A stretch of DNA of 64,000 nt. It comes from Amycolatopsis aidingensis. GTDB lineage: Bacteria > Actinomycetota > Actinomycetes > Mycobacteriales > Pseudonocardiaceae. The notes under the pieces were generated by a model. It searched no databases, had not been told where the DNA came from, and was given only the letters and a program-made list of their open reading frames with translations. Both the position numbers and the translations under genes were made by a program. The first letter of the stretch is position 1. Each line of letters begins with the position of its first letter. This document shows, one piece after another, positions 25,640-34,059 of this stretch. The stretch covers positions 7,538,001-7,602,000 of the forward strand of contig NZ_CP076538.1 in assembly GCF_018885265.1 (NCBI RefSeq). The letters run 5' to 3'.

Positions 25640-27391
25640 GTGTCCCAGTCGCCGAACCAGCTGACAAGCAGGCTCACCGCCGCGTTGCAGTGGCTCGGCC
25701 TGCCCGGCATCGTGCTGGCGGCCGCGCTGCTGTGTGACCTAGTGATCATCTTCTCCGCCGCCACCGACCACATCGGCGTCCCCTCGGCGGACCTGGTGCT
25801 GCTGCCCGGCATCCTGGCGCTGTCCGCCTGCGCGCTGTGGGCCCGCAGCCAGCCGGTGACGGCCACCTTCGCCGGGGCGGCGGTGCTGGTCGTGTCCAGC
25901 CTCCTGATCGTGCTGGGAGACGGAGCGCCGTACACGGCGCTGCTGTCCACCATCTCCTTCGCCGAGACGGTCGCCGGCTTCGAGCTGGTGATCTACTGTG
26001 TGCGCACCGCCCGCGGCGGGGTGGCCTTCGCCGGCGTCGCGACCCTGGTGACGGCCTGCCTGCTGGCGATCGTGGTCCGCTCCGAAGGGGCCATGCTGGT
26101 GCGGCGGGTCGACAGCGTGCAGACCATCGTGGCCGGGCTGGTGCTGCTGATCGTGGCCGTGGTGGCCGGTATCCAGCTCCGCAAGCCGCAGACCCGGCAG
26201 GAGCCCGGGCTGGTCGCCGGCCTGCTGCGCAGCCAGTGGCCGCTGATCGGGGCGCTCTCCCTGCTGCTGTTCCTGGAGATGTACGCCGTCGCCTCCGCCG
26301 AGCTGCGCACCCTGCCGGTGCTGCTGTGCTCGGTGACCGCGGCGGCCTGCGCGGTGCTGGCCACGCGCTACCCGATGCGGTCCGGGCTCGGGCTGGTGCT
26401 GATCATGCTGCTGTCCGCGCTGGTGTCCTGGCAGCTGCCCGGCGACGGTTACACCACAGCCACCGGCATGCCGATGAGCCAGATCGGGGCAGGGGGTGTG
26501 GCGGTGGTGCTGCTGGTGCGGTACCTGCAGCCGGCGCGGGCCTGGACCGTGATCGGGCTGATGTCCGCGGTGGTGGCGCTGGCCGCGCTGCTCAACTCCA
26601 GCGCGGGCCTGCCCTATCCGAATGTGGACGGGCTGCGTGCGCTGGCCGTCGCCGCCGTGCTGACGCTGGGCGTCGCGGTGGCCACCGGGTTGTTCTTCCG
26701 GTCAAGGGACTCGGAGCGAACCCAGGTGATGCAGGCCGCGGTCACCGACGCGCAGACCTCGGAACGGATGGCGCTGGCCCGCGAGCTGCACGATGTGGTC
26801 GCGCATCACGTCACCGGGATCGTGGTGCAGGCGCAGGCCGCGAAGATGGTGGCCAAGCAGAACCCCATGGTCGTGGTGGACGCGCTGGAACGGATCGAGA
26901 CCGCCGGCACCGACGCACTCACCGCCATGCGCAGGCTGGTGCGCAGCATGCGCGGGGACACGCCCGCCGGCAGCAGCGAGTTCAGCGAGCAGGCCACCAC
27001 CGACCTTGCCGCGGACCTGCGCAAGCTGGTCGACGCCGCGCAGCATGGGGTACCGGTGGAGCTGGAGCTCGATCTGCCACCAGGGCTACCGCAGGAGGTC
27101 GCCCGTTCCGCGCTGCGGCTGGTGCAGGAGTCGCTGACCAACGTCGGCAAGCACGCCGCCACCGCCACCAGGATCACGGTGTCGGCCAGGGTGGAACGCG
27201 GGCAGCTGCACATCCGGGTGAGCGACGACGGCAGGCACGAGCCGCAGCGACCGGTCGGTGGCTCGGGAGGCTACGGTCTGGTGGGTATGCGCGAACGGGT
27301 CGAACTGCTGCGGGGACGGCTGTCCGCGGGGCCGGGACCGGATGGTGGCTGGCTGGTCGAGGCGTGGTTACCGCTGGAAGGAACAGAGTGA
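25640..27391 (+). CDS. two-component sensor histidine kinase
   Basis: 583 residues from GTG 25640 (leaderless -10). About twelve hydrophobic helices fill the first ~350 residues, unusually many for this family. Then come the HisKA_3 box MALARELHDVVAHHVTGIVV (phospho-His near residue 384) and an HATPase domain (VQESLTNVGKHA near 497, SDDGRHEP near 527, GYGLVGMRERVELL near 545). The regulator start overlaps its stop (GTGA). Divergence from an FtsX-type ABC exporter suggests an envelope-stress or antibiotic-sensing module of BceRS/VraRS-like logic; this is inference. Confidence 0.92.
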   Translation: MSQSPNQLTSRLTAALQWLGLPGIVLAAALLCDLVIIFSAATDHIGVPSADLVLLPGILALSACALWARSQPVTATFAGAAVLVVSSLLIVLGDGAPYTALLSTISFAETVAGFELVIYCVRTARGGVAFAGVATLVTACLLAIVVRSEGAMLVRRVDSVQTIVAGLVLLIVAVVAGIQLRKPQTRQEPGLVAGLLRSQWPLIGALSLLLFLEMYAVASAELRTLPVLLCSVTAAACAVLATRYPMRSGLGLVLIMLLSALVSWQLPGDGYTTATGMPMSQIGAGGVAVVLLVRYLQPARAWTVIGLMSAVVALAALLNSSAGLPYPNVDGLRALAVAAVLTLGVAVATGLFFRSRDSERTQVMQAAVTDAQTSERMALARELHDVVAHHVTGIVVQAQAAKMVAKQNPMVVVDALERIETAGTDALTAMRRLVRSMRGDTPAGSSEFSEQATTDLAADLRKLVDAAQHGVPVELELDLPPGLPQEVARSALRLVQESLTNVGKHAATATRITVSARVERGQLHIRVSDDGRHEPQRPVGGSGGYGLVGMRERVELLRGRLSAGPGPDGGWLVEAWLPLEGTE

Positions 27392-28041
27392 TACGGGTAC
27401 TGATCGCCGACGACCAGGACATGGTCCGGACCGGGTTCCGGATGATCCTCGACGCGCAGGAGGACATCGAGGTCGTCGCCGATGTGCCGGACGGGGTCGA
27501 GGCCGTGCGCAAGGCACGGGAGCTGCGGCCGGACGTCTGTCTGCTGGACATCCGGATGCCGGGGATGGACGGCCTCGCGGTGACCAAACAGCTGGCCGGG
27601 CCGGACGTCGCCGACCCGATCAAGGTGGTCGTGGTCACCACCTTCGACCTGGACGAGTACGTGCACACCGCGTTGCGCAACGGGGCAAGCGGGTTCCTGC
27701 TGAAGGACGCGGGCCCGGCGCTGCTGATCGAGGCGGTCCGCGCGGCCGAGCGCGGGGACGCGCTGGTGTCCCCGCAGATCACCGTGCGGCTGCTGCGGCA
27801 TTTCGACGGCCCGGCGCCGAGCAGGGACACCGAGGAGCCGAGCGAGCCGCTCACCGCGCGGGAGCTGGATGTGGTGCGGGCCACGGCACGCGGGCTCACC
27901 AACACCGAGATCGGTGCCGAGCTGTATCTCTCGCTCTCCACGGTGAAGACCCACCTCGCCTCGGTGCAGTCGAAGATCGACGCCAGGAACCGGGTGGAGA
28001 TCGCGGCCTGGGCCTGGCGATCCGGGTTGATGGCGGACTGA
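27388..28041 (+). CDS. LuxR/NarL-family response regulator
   Basis: 217 residues. The receiver has DD at 8-9, phospho-acceptor Asp in CLLDIRMPGMDG near 54 and Lys in FLLKDAGP near 105. The LuxR HTH has LTARELDVVRATARGLTNTE and STVKTHLASVQSKI. Partner of the preceding kinase by 4-bp overlap. About 45% of its receiver matches the regulator at 15396, so the two systems are paralogous in type. Confidence 0.94.
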   Translation: MIRVLIADDQDMVRTGFRMILDAQEDIEVVADVPDGVEAVRKARELRPDVCLLDIRMPGMDGLAVTKQLAGPDVADPIKVVVVTTFDLDEYVHTALRNGASGFLLKDAGPALLIEAVRAAERGDALVSPQITVRLLRHFDGPAPSRDTEEPSEPLTARELDVVRATARGLTNTEIGAELYLSLSTVKTHLASVQSKIDARNRVEIAAWAWRSGLMAD

Positions 28042-28058
28042 GCGTCCGGGGCGTTCCG

Positions 28059-28064
28059 TACGAT
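28059..28064 (+). promoter_or_regulatory. -10 hexamer TACGAT, probable leaderless promoter
   Basis: TACGAT ends 6 bases before ATG 28071 of the amidohydrolase gene. Confidence 0.5.
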
Positions 28065-28070
28065 CGCGGT

Positions 28071-29387
28071 ATGCCTGCGCTTCGCCTCCGTGCCCCGATC
28101 GTACTGCCAGCCGATCCCGCCTGCTCCGTGTTACGCGATGCCGTGGTGGACGTGGACGAATCCGGCCGTATCGTCCACTGTGGACCTTATGCAGCCGCGC
28201 CGCAGACCGCGGCGGGCGCCCAGTTGCGGAACCTGCGGGGAATGCTGCTGCCCGGACTGGTGAACGCGCATGCGCACAGCCCGATGGTGCTGCTGCGCGG
28301 CCTCGGCGGAGACCTGCCGCTGCTGCGCTGGCTGCACGAGGTGATCTGGCCAGCCGAGGCCCGGCTGCGGCCGGAGGACGTCGGCGCCGGGATGCTGCTC
28401 GGCTCGGTGGAGATGCTCCGGCACGGGGTGACCACCAGCGCGGAGATGTACTTCCACGCCGAGCAGATGGCCGAATCCGTGCTGTCCACCGGTGCGCGGG
28501 TGCTACTCGGCTCGCCGATCATCGACCTGCCCGGCCTCGACCCCTCCGCGATGATCGCCGCCACCGAACGGTGGATCGATGCGGACGGGCTGCGGTTCGG
28601 GCCCGGCGACCGGGTGGAGATCTGCTACGCGCCGCACTCGGCGTACATGCTGCCGGTCGAGGCACTGCGGAAGATCGCGGACTCGGCGGGGGAACGCGAC
28701 GCACTGGTGCATATCCACGTGGCCGAGGCGGCCACCGAGGACGAAAGCCAGCGCGCCGAGTACGGCTCGGTTCCCCGGCTGCTGGAGCAGGTCGGCCTGC
28801 TGGCTGGCAGGCTGCTGGCGGCGCACGGGGTGCACCTTTCCGACTCCGATATCGCACTGCTCGCCCGGCACGGCACCGGAGTCGCGCACTGCCCCGGCTC
28901 GAACGCCAAGCTGGCCTCCGGAATCGCCCCGCTGTCCCAGCTGCGGGCGGCCGCGATCCCGGTCGGACTCGGCACCGACGGGCCCGCCAGCAACGACGAC
29001 CTTGACCTGTGGGAGGAGATCCAGCTGGCCGCCATGTTCAGCCGTCTGGCCACTCAGGACTCGACCGCGCTGACCGCGGGGCAGGCACTGCTGCTGGCCA
29101 CCCGTGGCGGCGCGGAGGCGTTGGGCCGCACCGACATCGGCGCGCTGGAGCCCGGCCGTTGGGCGGATGTCGTGCATATCGACGTGGACCAGCCCGCCTT
29201 CGCGACCGGCCTGGACGTACCGGACGAGGCGCTGCTGGCGAACCTGGTGTGGGCGGCGGGCTCGCGCCGGGTGAGTGAGGTCTGGGTCGCCGGTGAGCAG
29301 GTGGTGGCCGATGGCGAGTCCACCAGGGTGGACCGGGCCGCGGCGCAGGCCGGGGTGGCCTCCGCCGCGGCCCGGCTGCGGGCCTGA
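28071..29387 (+). CDS. amidohydrolase (chlorohydrolase / MTA-SAH deaminase family)
   Basis: 438 residues. Metal-dependent TIM-barrel hydrolase: GMLLPGLVNAHAHSPMVLLR carries the HxH metal pair near residue 66, HIHVAEA near 214 the third His, AAHGVHLSDSD near 245 the next, and GLGTDGPASNDDLDLW near 300 the metal Asp. This pattern fits deaminases and chlorohydrolases acting on adenosine derivatives, guanine or triazines. The substrate cannot be decided from sequence. The gene is single, with a leaderless start 30 bp after the response regulator. Confidence 0.88.
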   Translation: MPALRLRAPIVLPADPACSVLRDAVVDVDESGRIVHCGPYAAAPQTAAGAQLRNLRGMLLPGLVNAHAHSPMVLLRGLGGDLPLLRWLHEVIWPAEARLRPEDVGAGMLLGSVEMLRHGVTTSAEMYFHAEQMAESVLSTGARVLLGSPIIDLPGLDPSAMIAATERWIDADGLRFGPGDRVEICYAPHSAYMLPVEALRKIADSAGERDALVHIHVAEAATEDESQRAEYGSVPRLLEQVGLLAGRLLAAHGVHLSDSDIALLARHGTGVAHCPGSNAKLASGIAPLSQLRAAAIPVGLGTDGPASNDDLDLWEEIQLAAMFSRLATQDSTALTAGQALLLATRGGAEALGRTDIGALEPGRWADVVHIDVDQPAFATGLDVPDEALLANLVWAAGSRRVSEVWVAGEQVVADGESTRVDRAAAQAGVASAAARLRA

Positions 29388-29411
29388 CGGAGCCTGCCGG
29401 GGCGTCAGGCC
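29381..29411. terminator. bidirectional terminator over two stop codons
   Basis: The 9-bp arms GGCCTGACG (29381-29389) and CGTCAGGCC (29403-29411) include both convergent stop codons (TGA at 29385-29387 and its mirror at 29405-29407). Confidence 0.7.
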
Positions 29412-30478
29412 GAGTACTGGTAGGCCGGGTAGGTCAGGTAGCCGACGTCCCCGCCCTGGTAGTAGCCCGCCTCGTCGACCGGAGCGAGCGGGAGCGCGTT
29501 GCGCAGCCGCTCGACCAGATCGGGGTTGGCGATAAAGGCGCGGCCGAAGCTGATCAGGTCCGCGCCAAGGCCGAGCCAGTGATCCGCTTCGGCCCGCCCG
29601 GTCTGCTTCGGCCCCATCGGCACGACCGGGTTCATGATGAGCGTGCCCGGCCAGGCCCGGCGCAGGTCGAGCAGCACATCCTCGTCGAAGGTGGCTTCGA
29701 GATGGACATAGCCCACCTCGAGGCGAGCCAGCTCGCTCAGCAGCGCGGTGTACAGCTGCGGGACGTCGGTCTCCGCGACACCCCAGAACGTCCCGCCGGG
29801 GGAGAGTCGGATGCCGGTCCTGGCCCCGCCGACGGCCTCGACGGTCGCGGACGCCGCCTCGACGGCGAACCGGATCCGGTTGCGTACCGAGCCGCCGTAG
29901 CGGTCCGTGCGCAGGTTGGCGTTCGAGGAAAGGAACTGCGAGATCAGGTAGCCGTTGGCGCCATGCAGCTCCACCCCGTCGAAGCCGGCTGCGACGGCCC
30001 GGCGGGCGGCCTGGGCATAGGACAGGGCATGCTCGGGCACCTCGGCGGTTTCCATGGCCCGTGGCATCGGTGCGGGCTTGGGCCCGTCCGGGGTGAACAC
30101 CTCGCCGGCCGCGGGCACGGCGGAGGGACCTGCGGGCTGCGTCCCGATGGTGTCCGGATGCGAGACCCGTCCGCCATGCATGATCTGGGCGACGATGCGC
30201 CCGCCGTTGGCGTGCACGGCCGCGGTCACCGGACGCCATGCGGCCACCTGCTCATCGGTGTGCAGACCTGGCGTACCCGGGTTGGACTGCCCGATCAGGC
30301 TCGGCTGTACCCCCTCCGACACGATCAGCCCTGCGCTGGCCCGCTGGGCGTAGTACGTCGCCATCGAGGCGGTGGCCAGGCCGCCGTCGGCGGCCCGGAC
30401 CCTGGTCATCGGGGCCATCACCACGCGGTTGGGCAGCACCAGGTCGCCGAGCCGGTAGCTGTCGAAAAGGGTCGTCAC
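29405..30478 (-). CDS. old yellow enzyme family NAD(P)H:flavin oxidoreductase (alkene reductase)
   Basis: 357 residues, normal length. FMN TIM barrel: LPNRVVMAPMTRVRA near 15, QIMHGGRVSHPD near 98-109, substrate pair H-G-A-N in GVELHGANGYLISQFLSSNAN near 168-188, the proton donor region RTDRYGGS, and ISFGRAFIANPDLVERL near 310. It reduces activated C=C bonds with NADPH. GTG start with AAGGAG upstream. Divergent from a MerR regulator with a dyad between them, so it is probably MerR-controlled. Confidence 0.93.
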   Translation of the reverse strand: MTTLFDSYRLGDLVLPNRVVMAPMTRVRAADGGLATASMATYYAQRASAGLIVSEGVQPSLIGQSNPGTPGLHTDEQVAAWRPVTAAVHANGGRIVAQIMHGGRVSHPDTIGTQPAGPSAVPAAGEVFTPDGPKPAPMPRAMETAEVPEHALSYAQAARRAVAAGFDGVELHGANGYLISQFLSSNANLRTDRYGGSVRNRIRFAVEAASATVEAVGGARTGIRLSPGGTFWGVAETDVPQLYTALLSELARLEVGYVHLEATFDEDVLLDLRRAWPGTLIMNPVVPMGPKQTGRAEADHWLGLGADLISFGRAFIANPDLVERLRNALPLAPVDEAGYYQGGDVGYLTYPAYQYSA

Positions 30479-30538
30479 GTCAAGGCTCCTTCGTCGTCCG
30501 CGGCGCCGGATTCCCGGGCACTACGGCTACGCTAGAAC

Positions 30539-30554
30539 CTGACATCCATGTCAG
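30539..30554. promoter_or_regulatory. MerR-type dyad operator
   Basis: CTGACAT-CC-ATGTCAG, perfect 7-bp arms, lies between the divergent old-yellow-enzyme and merR genes, 42 bp before the merR start. Both halves contain a -35-like TGACA. Confidence 0.6.
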
Positions 30555-30595
30555 AGGCAACGCCTCGTGTCGGGCGTCACAGCCGGGAGGTCGAG

Positions 30596-30985
30596 ATGCG
30601 TATCGGGGAGCTGGCGTCCAGGGGCGGGGTCAGCGTCCGGTCCCTGCGGTACTACGAGGAGCAGGGCCTGCTCACCAGTACCCGGAGCGCGGGCGGGCAG
30701 CGGCACTACACGGCCGACAAGGTCGAGCGGGTCAGGTTCATCCAGCGGCTGTACGCCGCGGGCCTTTCCAGCCACACCATCGCCGAACTGCTGCCGTGTG
30801 TCGACTCGCCGAGCGAGGAGAACACCGAAGCCGCGCTGGAACGAATGGCACAGGAACGCGACCGGCTGTCCGAGCACATCGCCAGCCTCATCCACACCAG
30901 GGACGCGCTGGACGAGCTGATGGCCGCGAACCGGGCGCACCGGGAAAGTTTGCGGACAGGCGGAGGGGCCCCGGCGAGGTTCTAG
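30596..30985 (+). CDS. MerR-family transcriptional regulator
   Basis: 129 residues from ATG 30596, which has GGGAGG 6-7 bases upstream; an upstream in-frame ATG at 30548 lies inside the dyad operator and is rejected. Winged HTH MRIGELASRGGVSVRSLRYY and EEQGLL near 1-27, then GQRHYTADKVERVRFIQRLY, and a coiled-coil dimer helix (about 80-120). There is no Cys, so it is not a metal or SoxR-type redox sensor; it probably responds to an organic ligand and controls the divergent reductase. Confidence 0.88.
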   Translation: MRIGELASRGGVSVRSLRYYEEQGLLTSTRSAGGQRHYTADKVERVRFIQRLYAAGLSSHTIAELLPCVDSPSEENTEAALERMAQERDRLSEHIASLIHTRDALDELMAANRAHRESLRTGGGAPARF

Positions 30986-31070
30986 GCGCTGGTTAAGAAG
31001 GTGGCTGCCTGAGGTGATGCGGGGGCGCGCGTCCGGCCGCAGGCCGCGCGCCTCCTTAAACACGGCCTAG
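30982..31070. repeat. 89-bp inverted-repeat (MITE-like) element between convergent genes
   Basis: 20-bp ends starting CTAGGC match at 16 of 20 positions in inverse orientation (30982-31001 and 31051-31070). An internal hairpin GGCGCGCG / CGCGCGCC (31024-31031, 31045-31052) fills the middle. The terminal CTAG supplies the TAG stop of merR on one side and of the SDR gene on the other. It acts at least as a terminator; see also 2439-2453. Confidence 0.5.
31024..31052. terminator. GC-rich hairpin between convergent merR and SDR genes
   Basis: Perfect 8-bp arms with a 13-base loop, inside the MITE-like element; likely ends transcription from both sides. Confidence 0.6.
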
Positions 31071-31762
31071 TAGGGCGCGGGCCTTGGGCGCAGCACCAGC
31101 TCGGTGAGGTGGGCATCCGGGCTCGCGGTGACGGCGGTGCGCACGGCCTCGGCCACCGACTCGGGGCGCAGGAAGCGTTCCGGGTCGTACTCCCCACCCT
31201 CACCGGCGACCACGGCCCGCTGCATCTCGGTGTCGGTGCGGCCGGGGTAGACCGAGGTGACCCGCAGCCCGCTGCCCTCCTCCTCGGCGCGCAGCGCGTC
31301 GGCGAAGGCCCGGACCGCGAACTTGCTGGCCGCATACGGGCCCCAGCCCGGCCGCGCGTTCAGCCCGGCGCCGGAGTTGAGCACCACCACATGCCCGCGC
31401 GCGGCACGCAGGGCGGGCAGCAGCAGCCGGGTCAGCTCGGCCACGGCGACCAGGTTGACCTCGAGGTTGTCCCGCCACGCCTGGGCGCCCGCCTGCTGCA
31501 CGGTGCCCAGCCGGGCCACCCCGGCGGAGTGCACCAGCACCTCCAGCCGGTCGATCTCGGCCGCGGCCGTTTGCACCGCGTCCGGGTCGGCCAGGTCGAC
31601 GGCCCAGGGCCGGGCTGCTGGCAGCCTGGCGGCCTGCTCGGCGAGCGCGTCGGTGTCCCGCCCGCCGAGCAGCAGCCGGTGGGTCGGCGCCAGCGCCTGC
31701 GCGACCGCCGCCCCGATACCCCGGGACGCGCCGGTCACCAGCGCGAGTGGATCTTCTCCCAT
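31067..31762 (-). CDS. short-chain dehydrogenase/reductase
   Basis: 231 residues from ATG 31762 (leaderless -10 at 31769-31774). Rossmann motif TGASRGIG is near residue 10, HSAGVARLG (NNAG variant) near 78, NSGAG with the catalytic Ser near 128 and YAASK near 143. PGRTDTEMQ near 177 is the usual C-terminal substrate lid. NADP(H)-dependent oxidoreductase of unknown substrate. Confidence 0.88.
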   Translation of the reverse strand: MGEDPLALVTGASRGIGAAVAQALAPTHRLLLGGRDTDALAEQAARLPAARPWAVDLADPDAVQTAAAEIDRLEVLVHSAGVARLGTVQQAGAQAWRDNLEVNLVAVAELTRLLLPALRAARGHVVVLNSGAGLNARPGWGPYAASKFAVRAFADALRAEEEGSGLRVTSVYPGRTDTEMQRAVVAGEGGEYDPERFLRPESVAEAVRTAVTASPDAHLTELVLRPRPAPY

Positions 31763-31768
31763 ACCACC

Positions 31769-31774
31769 ACGGTA
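31769..31774 (-). promoter_or_regulatory. -10 hexamer TACCGT, probable leaderless promoter of the SDR gene
   Basis: On the minus strand TACCGT ends 6 bases before the ATG at 31762. Confidence 0.5.
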
Positions 31775-31788
31775 GCGCCGGGCCGGAT

Positions 31789-31811
31789 GCTGTGAGTGGC
31801 CCACTCACAGC
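31789..31811. repeat. CTGTGAGTG palindromic repeat
   Basis: GCTGTGAGTGG-C-CCACTCACAGC, perfect 11-bp arms, just after the phoX stop on the minus strand. It shares the arm GCTGTGAGTG with the element at 6561-6667. A terminator role for phoX is likely. Confidence 0.55.
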
Positions 31812-31816
31812 TGACG

Positions 31817-33910
31817 TCAGCGGCAGCCGATCTTGCCGGGGAAGCCCCACCAGCCCTGGCGCCACACCGCGACGATGGCGGGGCGGGGCTGCGAGTCGCC
31901 GCCGTCCGGCCAGTGCGACAGCGGGTCGGCCGGGCTGCCGCCCTCGCCGGGGTGCTGCACGGCGACCAGGACCAGGTTGTCGGTCACCACCGGCCCGCAG
32001 GTCTCCGCGCCGACCGGCACGGTGAGGAACTGCTTGACGTACCCGCGTTCCTTGCCCTCCACCGGCACCGAGAACAGGCCGTCGTTCGAGCCGAGCGTGT
32101 TGCCGTCGGTGGAGACCCACAGGTTGCCGTAGCCGTCGAAGGCCACGTTGTCCGGGCAGGAGATCGGGCTGACCTGGTCCTTGGGGAAACCGCCGAAGTA
32201 GGTGTCGGCCTCGGCCGGGTCACCGCAGACCAGCAGCAGCCGCCAGGAGAAGCTGGTGGACGCCGCATCCCCACGGTCCTCCTCCCACTCCAGCACGTGC
32301 CCGTTGCGGTTGCCGTTGCGCGGGTTGGCCTCGTCCGCGGCCTCCTTGCCCGCGGCGCCGCGGTCGGAGTTGTTGGTCAGCGCCGCGTAGATCCGGCCGT
32401 TCACCGGGTTCGGCTCGATGTCCTCGGGCCGGTCCATCTTGGTGGCGCCCGCCTTGTCCGCGGCCAGCCGGGTGAAGACGTAGACCTCCTCCGCGGTGAA
32501 CCCGTCCACAAAGGACCTGTTGCCGCTGGCCAACGGGATCCACTCCCCGGTGCCATCGAACTCGCCGTCCGATGGCAGCGTGCCGGAGCCGTCGATCTCG
32601 CTCGCCGGGGAGTCGCCGGTGAACCGCGCGACGTACAGGGTGCCATCGTCCAGCAGGGCGGAGTTGTGCCTGCGGGCGTGCCTGCTCTGACCCTTCTTGT
32701 ACTTGCCGTTGGAGACGAACTTGTAGATGTAGTCGAAGCGCTCGTCGTCGCCGGAGTACACGACCACCCGGCCGTCCTTGGCGATCTTGACGTTGGCCGC
32801 CTCGTGCTTGAACCGGCCGAGCGCGGTGTGCTTGACCGGGGTCGAGTTCGGGTCGTGCGGGTCGATCTCGACCACCCAGCCGAACCGGTGGCACTCGTTC
32901 GGCTCCTCGGCCACGTCCCAGCGCTTGTCGAACCGCTCCCACTTGCGGCTGGTCTCGCCGCCGCGCAGGCCGTACCGGGCAAGGCGTTCCCGCCGCACCG
33001 GGTCGGTGACCTGGCCCCCGTTGGCGAAGTACTGGTGGAAGTTCTCCTCGCCGGAGAGCACGGTGCCCCACGGGGTGACGCCACCGGCGCAGTTGTTCTG
33101 GGTGCCGAAGACCTTCTTGCCGCTCGGGTCCGCGGAGGTCTTCAGGTACTTCGAACCCGCTGCGGGGCCGCGCAGCTCGAACTCGGTGTTGATGGTGATC
33201 CGCCGGTTGCGCCAGCTGGGCAGCACCCGCAGGCCGCCGCTGAGCTCGCGCACGGTCTGCACCACGCTCAGGCCGTGCGCGGCCCAGGCGATCTTGACCT
33301 GCTCCTCGGTCGGGTTCTCCCGGTCGTAGCTGCCCGCGGGGAACATCTGCGTCTCCGCGGTGTACTCGTGGTTGACCACCAGCAGGTTGAACCAGCCGAG
33401 CCGGTCCTGCGGGATCAGCCCGACGAAGTCGTTGTTGTAGCCGAACTGCTGCTCCTGCGCCGCCGCGGTCTGGTTGTCGAAGTCGAACTCCGGCGCGCCG
33501 GGCAGCACCTGGTCGCCCCAGCGGATGACGATGTCCTGCCGGTAGCCCTTGGGGATGGTCACCGCGTCGGCGGTGTTCGGCTGCACCGGGTCGAAGTCGG
33601 TGCCGGGGATGCCGTGCCGCGGCCTGCCGTGCTTACCGGCCAGCGCGGGGGGCACCGAACCGGGGGCCGCGGCCGCGGTTCCGGAGAGCGCGGCGAACCC
33701 ACCGGCGGTCGCGGCGAGCGCGGCACCTGCCTTGAGCGCGCCACGCCGGGACATCATGTCTTTCACGACATCGCCGAAATACTCGTTGTCCGAGGTGTTG
33801 GGCGCCGGGTGGGCGCACGCGTTGCCGCAGCGGTACTCGCAGGTGACCGCGGAGCGGCCACCTGGGTGGGTGGTCGAGAGGGGCAGTAGTCGCCCAGGCT
33901 CGATGGACAC
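31817..33910 (-). CDS. PhoX-family (DUF839) phosphatase, Tat-exported
   Basis: 697 residues. The N-terminus has a Cys-bearing lead (CEYRCGNACAHP near 24-35) before the twin-arginine signal MSRRGALKAGAALAATAGG near 53-71, typical of actinobacterial PhoX. The propeller body includes NLLVVNHEYTAETQMFP near 170, LSGEENFHQYF near 287, RFKHEAANVKIAKDGRVVVY near 370 and DRPEDIEPNP near 500, which carry the Glu/Asp ligands of the Fe-Ca cofactor. It releases phosphate from phosphomonoesters outside the cell. GTG start with GGAGG upstream, and a PHO-box-like site in its promoter. Confidence 0.92.
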   Translation of the reverse strand: MSIEPGRLLPLSTTHPGGRSAVTCEYRCGNACAHPAPNTSDNEYFGDVVKDMMSRRGALKAGAALAATAGGFAALSGTAAAAPGSVPPALAGKHGRPRHGIPGTDFDPVQPNTADAVTIPKGYRQDIVIRWGDQVLPGAPEFDFDNQTAAAQEQQFGYNNDFVGLIPQDRLGWFNLLVVNHEYTAETQMFPAGSYDRENPTEEQVKIAWAAHGLSVVQTVRELSGGLRVLPSWRNRRITINTEFELRGPAAGSKYLKTSADPSGKKVFGTQNNCAGGVTPWGTVLSGEENFHQYFANGGQVTDPVRRERLARYGLRGGETSRKWERFDKRWDVAEEPNECHRFGWVVEIDPHDPNSTPVKHTALGRFKHEAANVKIAKDGRVVVYSGDDERFDYIYKFVSNGKYKKGQSRHARRHNSALLDDGTLYVARFTGDSPASEIDGSGTLPSDGEFDGTGEWIPLASGNRSFVDGFTAEEVYVFTRLAADKAGATKMDRPEDIEPNPVNGRIYAALTNNSDRGAAGKEAADEANPRNGNRNGHVLEWEEDRGDAASTSFSWRLLLVCGDPAEADTYFGGFPKDQVSPISCPDNVAFDGYGNLWVSTDGNTLGSNDGLFSVPVEGKERGYVKQFLTVPVGAETCGPVVTDNLVLVAVQHPGEGGSPADPLSHWPDGGDSQPRPAIVAVWRQGWWGFPGKIGCR

Positions 33911-33979
33911 GACGCCTCCATGATCACTCAGTCGGGAACGAACGAGACGCTATGTCGGCCAAACTATCCGAGCCGAAAG

Positions 33980-34014
33980 TCCAGGTGAACGGTTCGCGAA
34001 CGACTCCGGTTAAC
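33980..34014 (-). promoter_or_regulatory. putative PHO box of phoX
   Basis: On the minus strand three GTT-headed units run GTTAACCGGAG (34014-34004), GTTCGCGAACC (34001-33991) and GTTCACCTGGA (33990-33980), spaced 13 and 11 bases. Direct repeats of 11 bases led by GTTCACC are the PhoP box of actinomycetes. A TAGTTT about 25 bases further down may be the -10. Confidence 0.55.
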
Positions 34015-34059
34015 CGCCGACCCGGTACCGGCCCTTTCGGTCGAACCTCAACGACCTGC

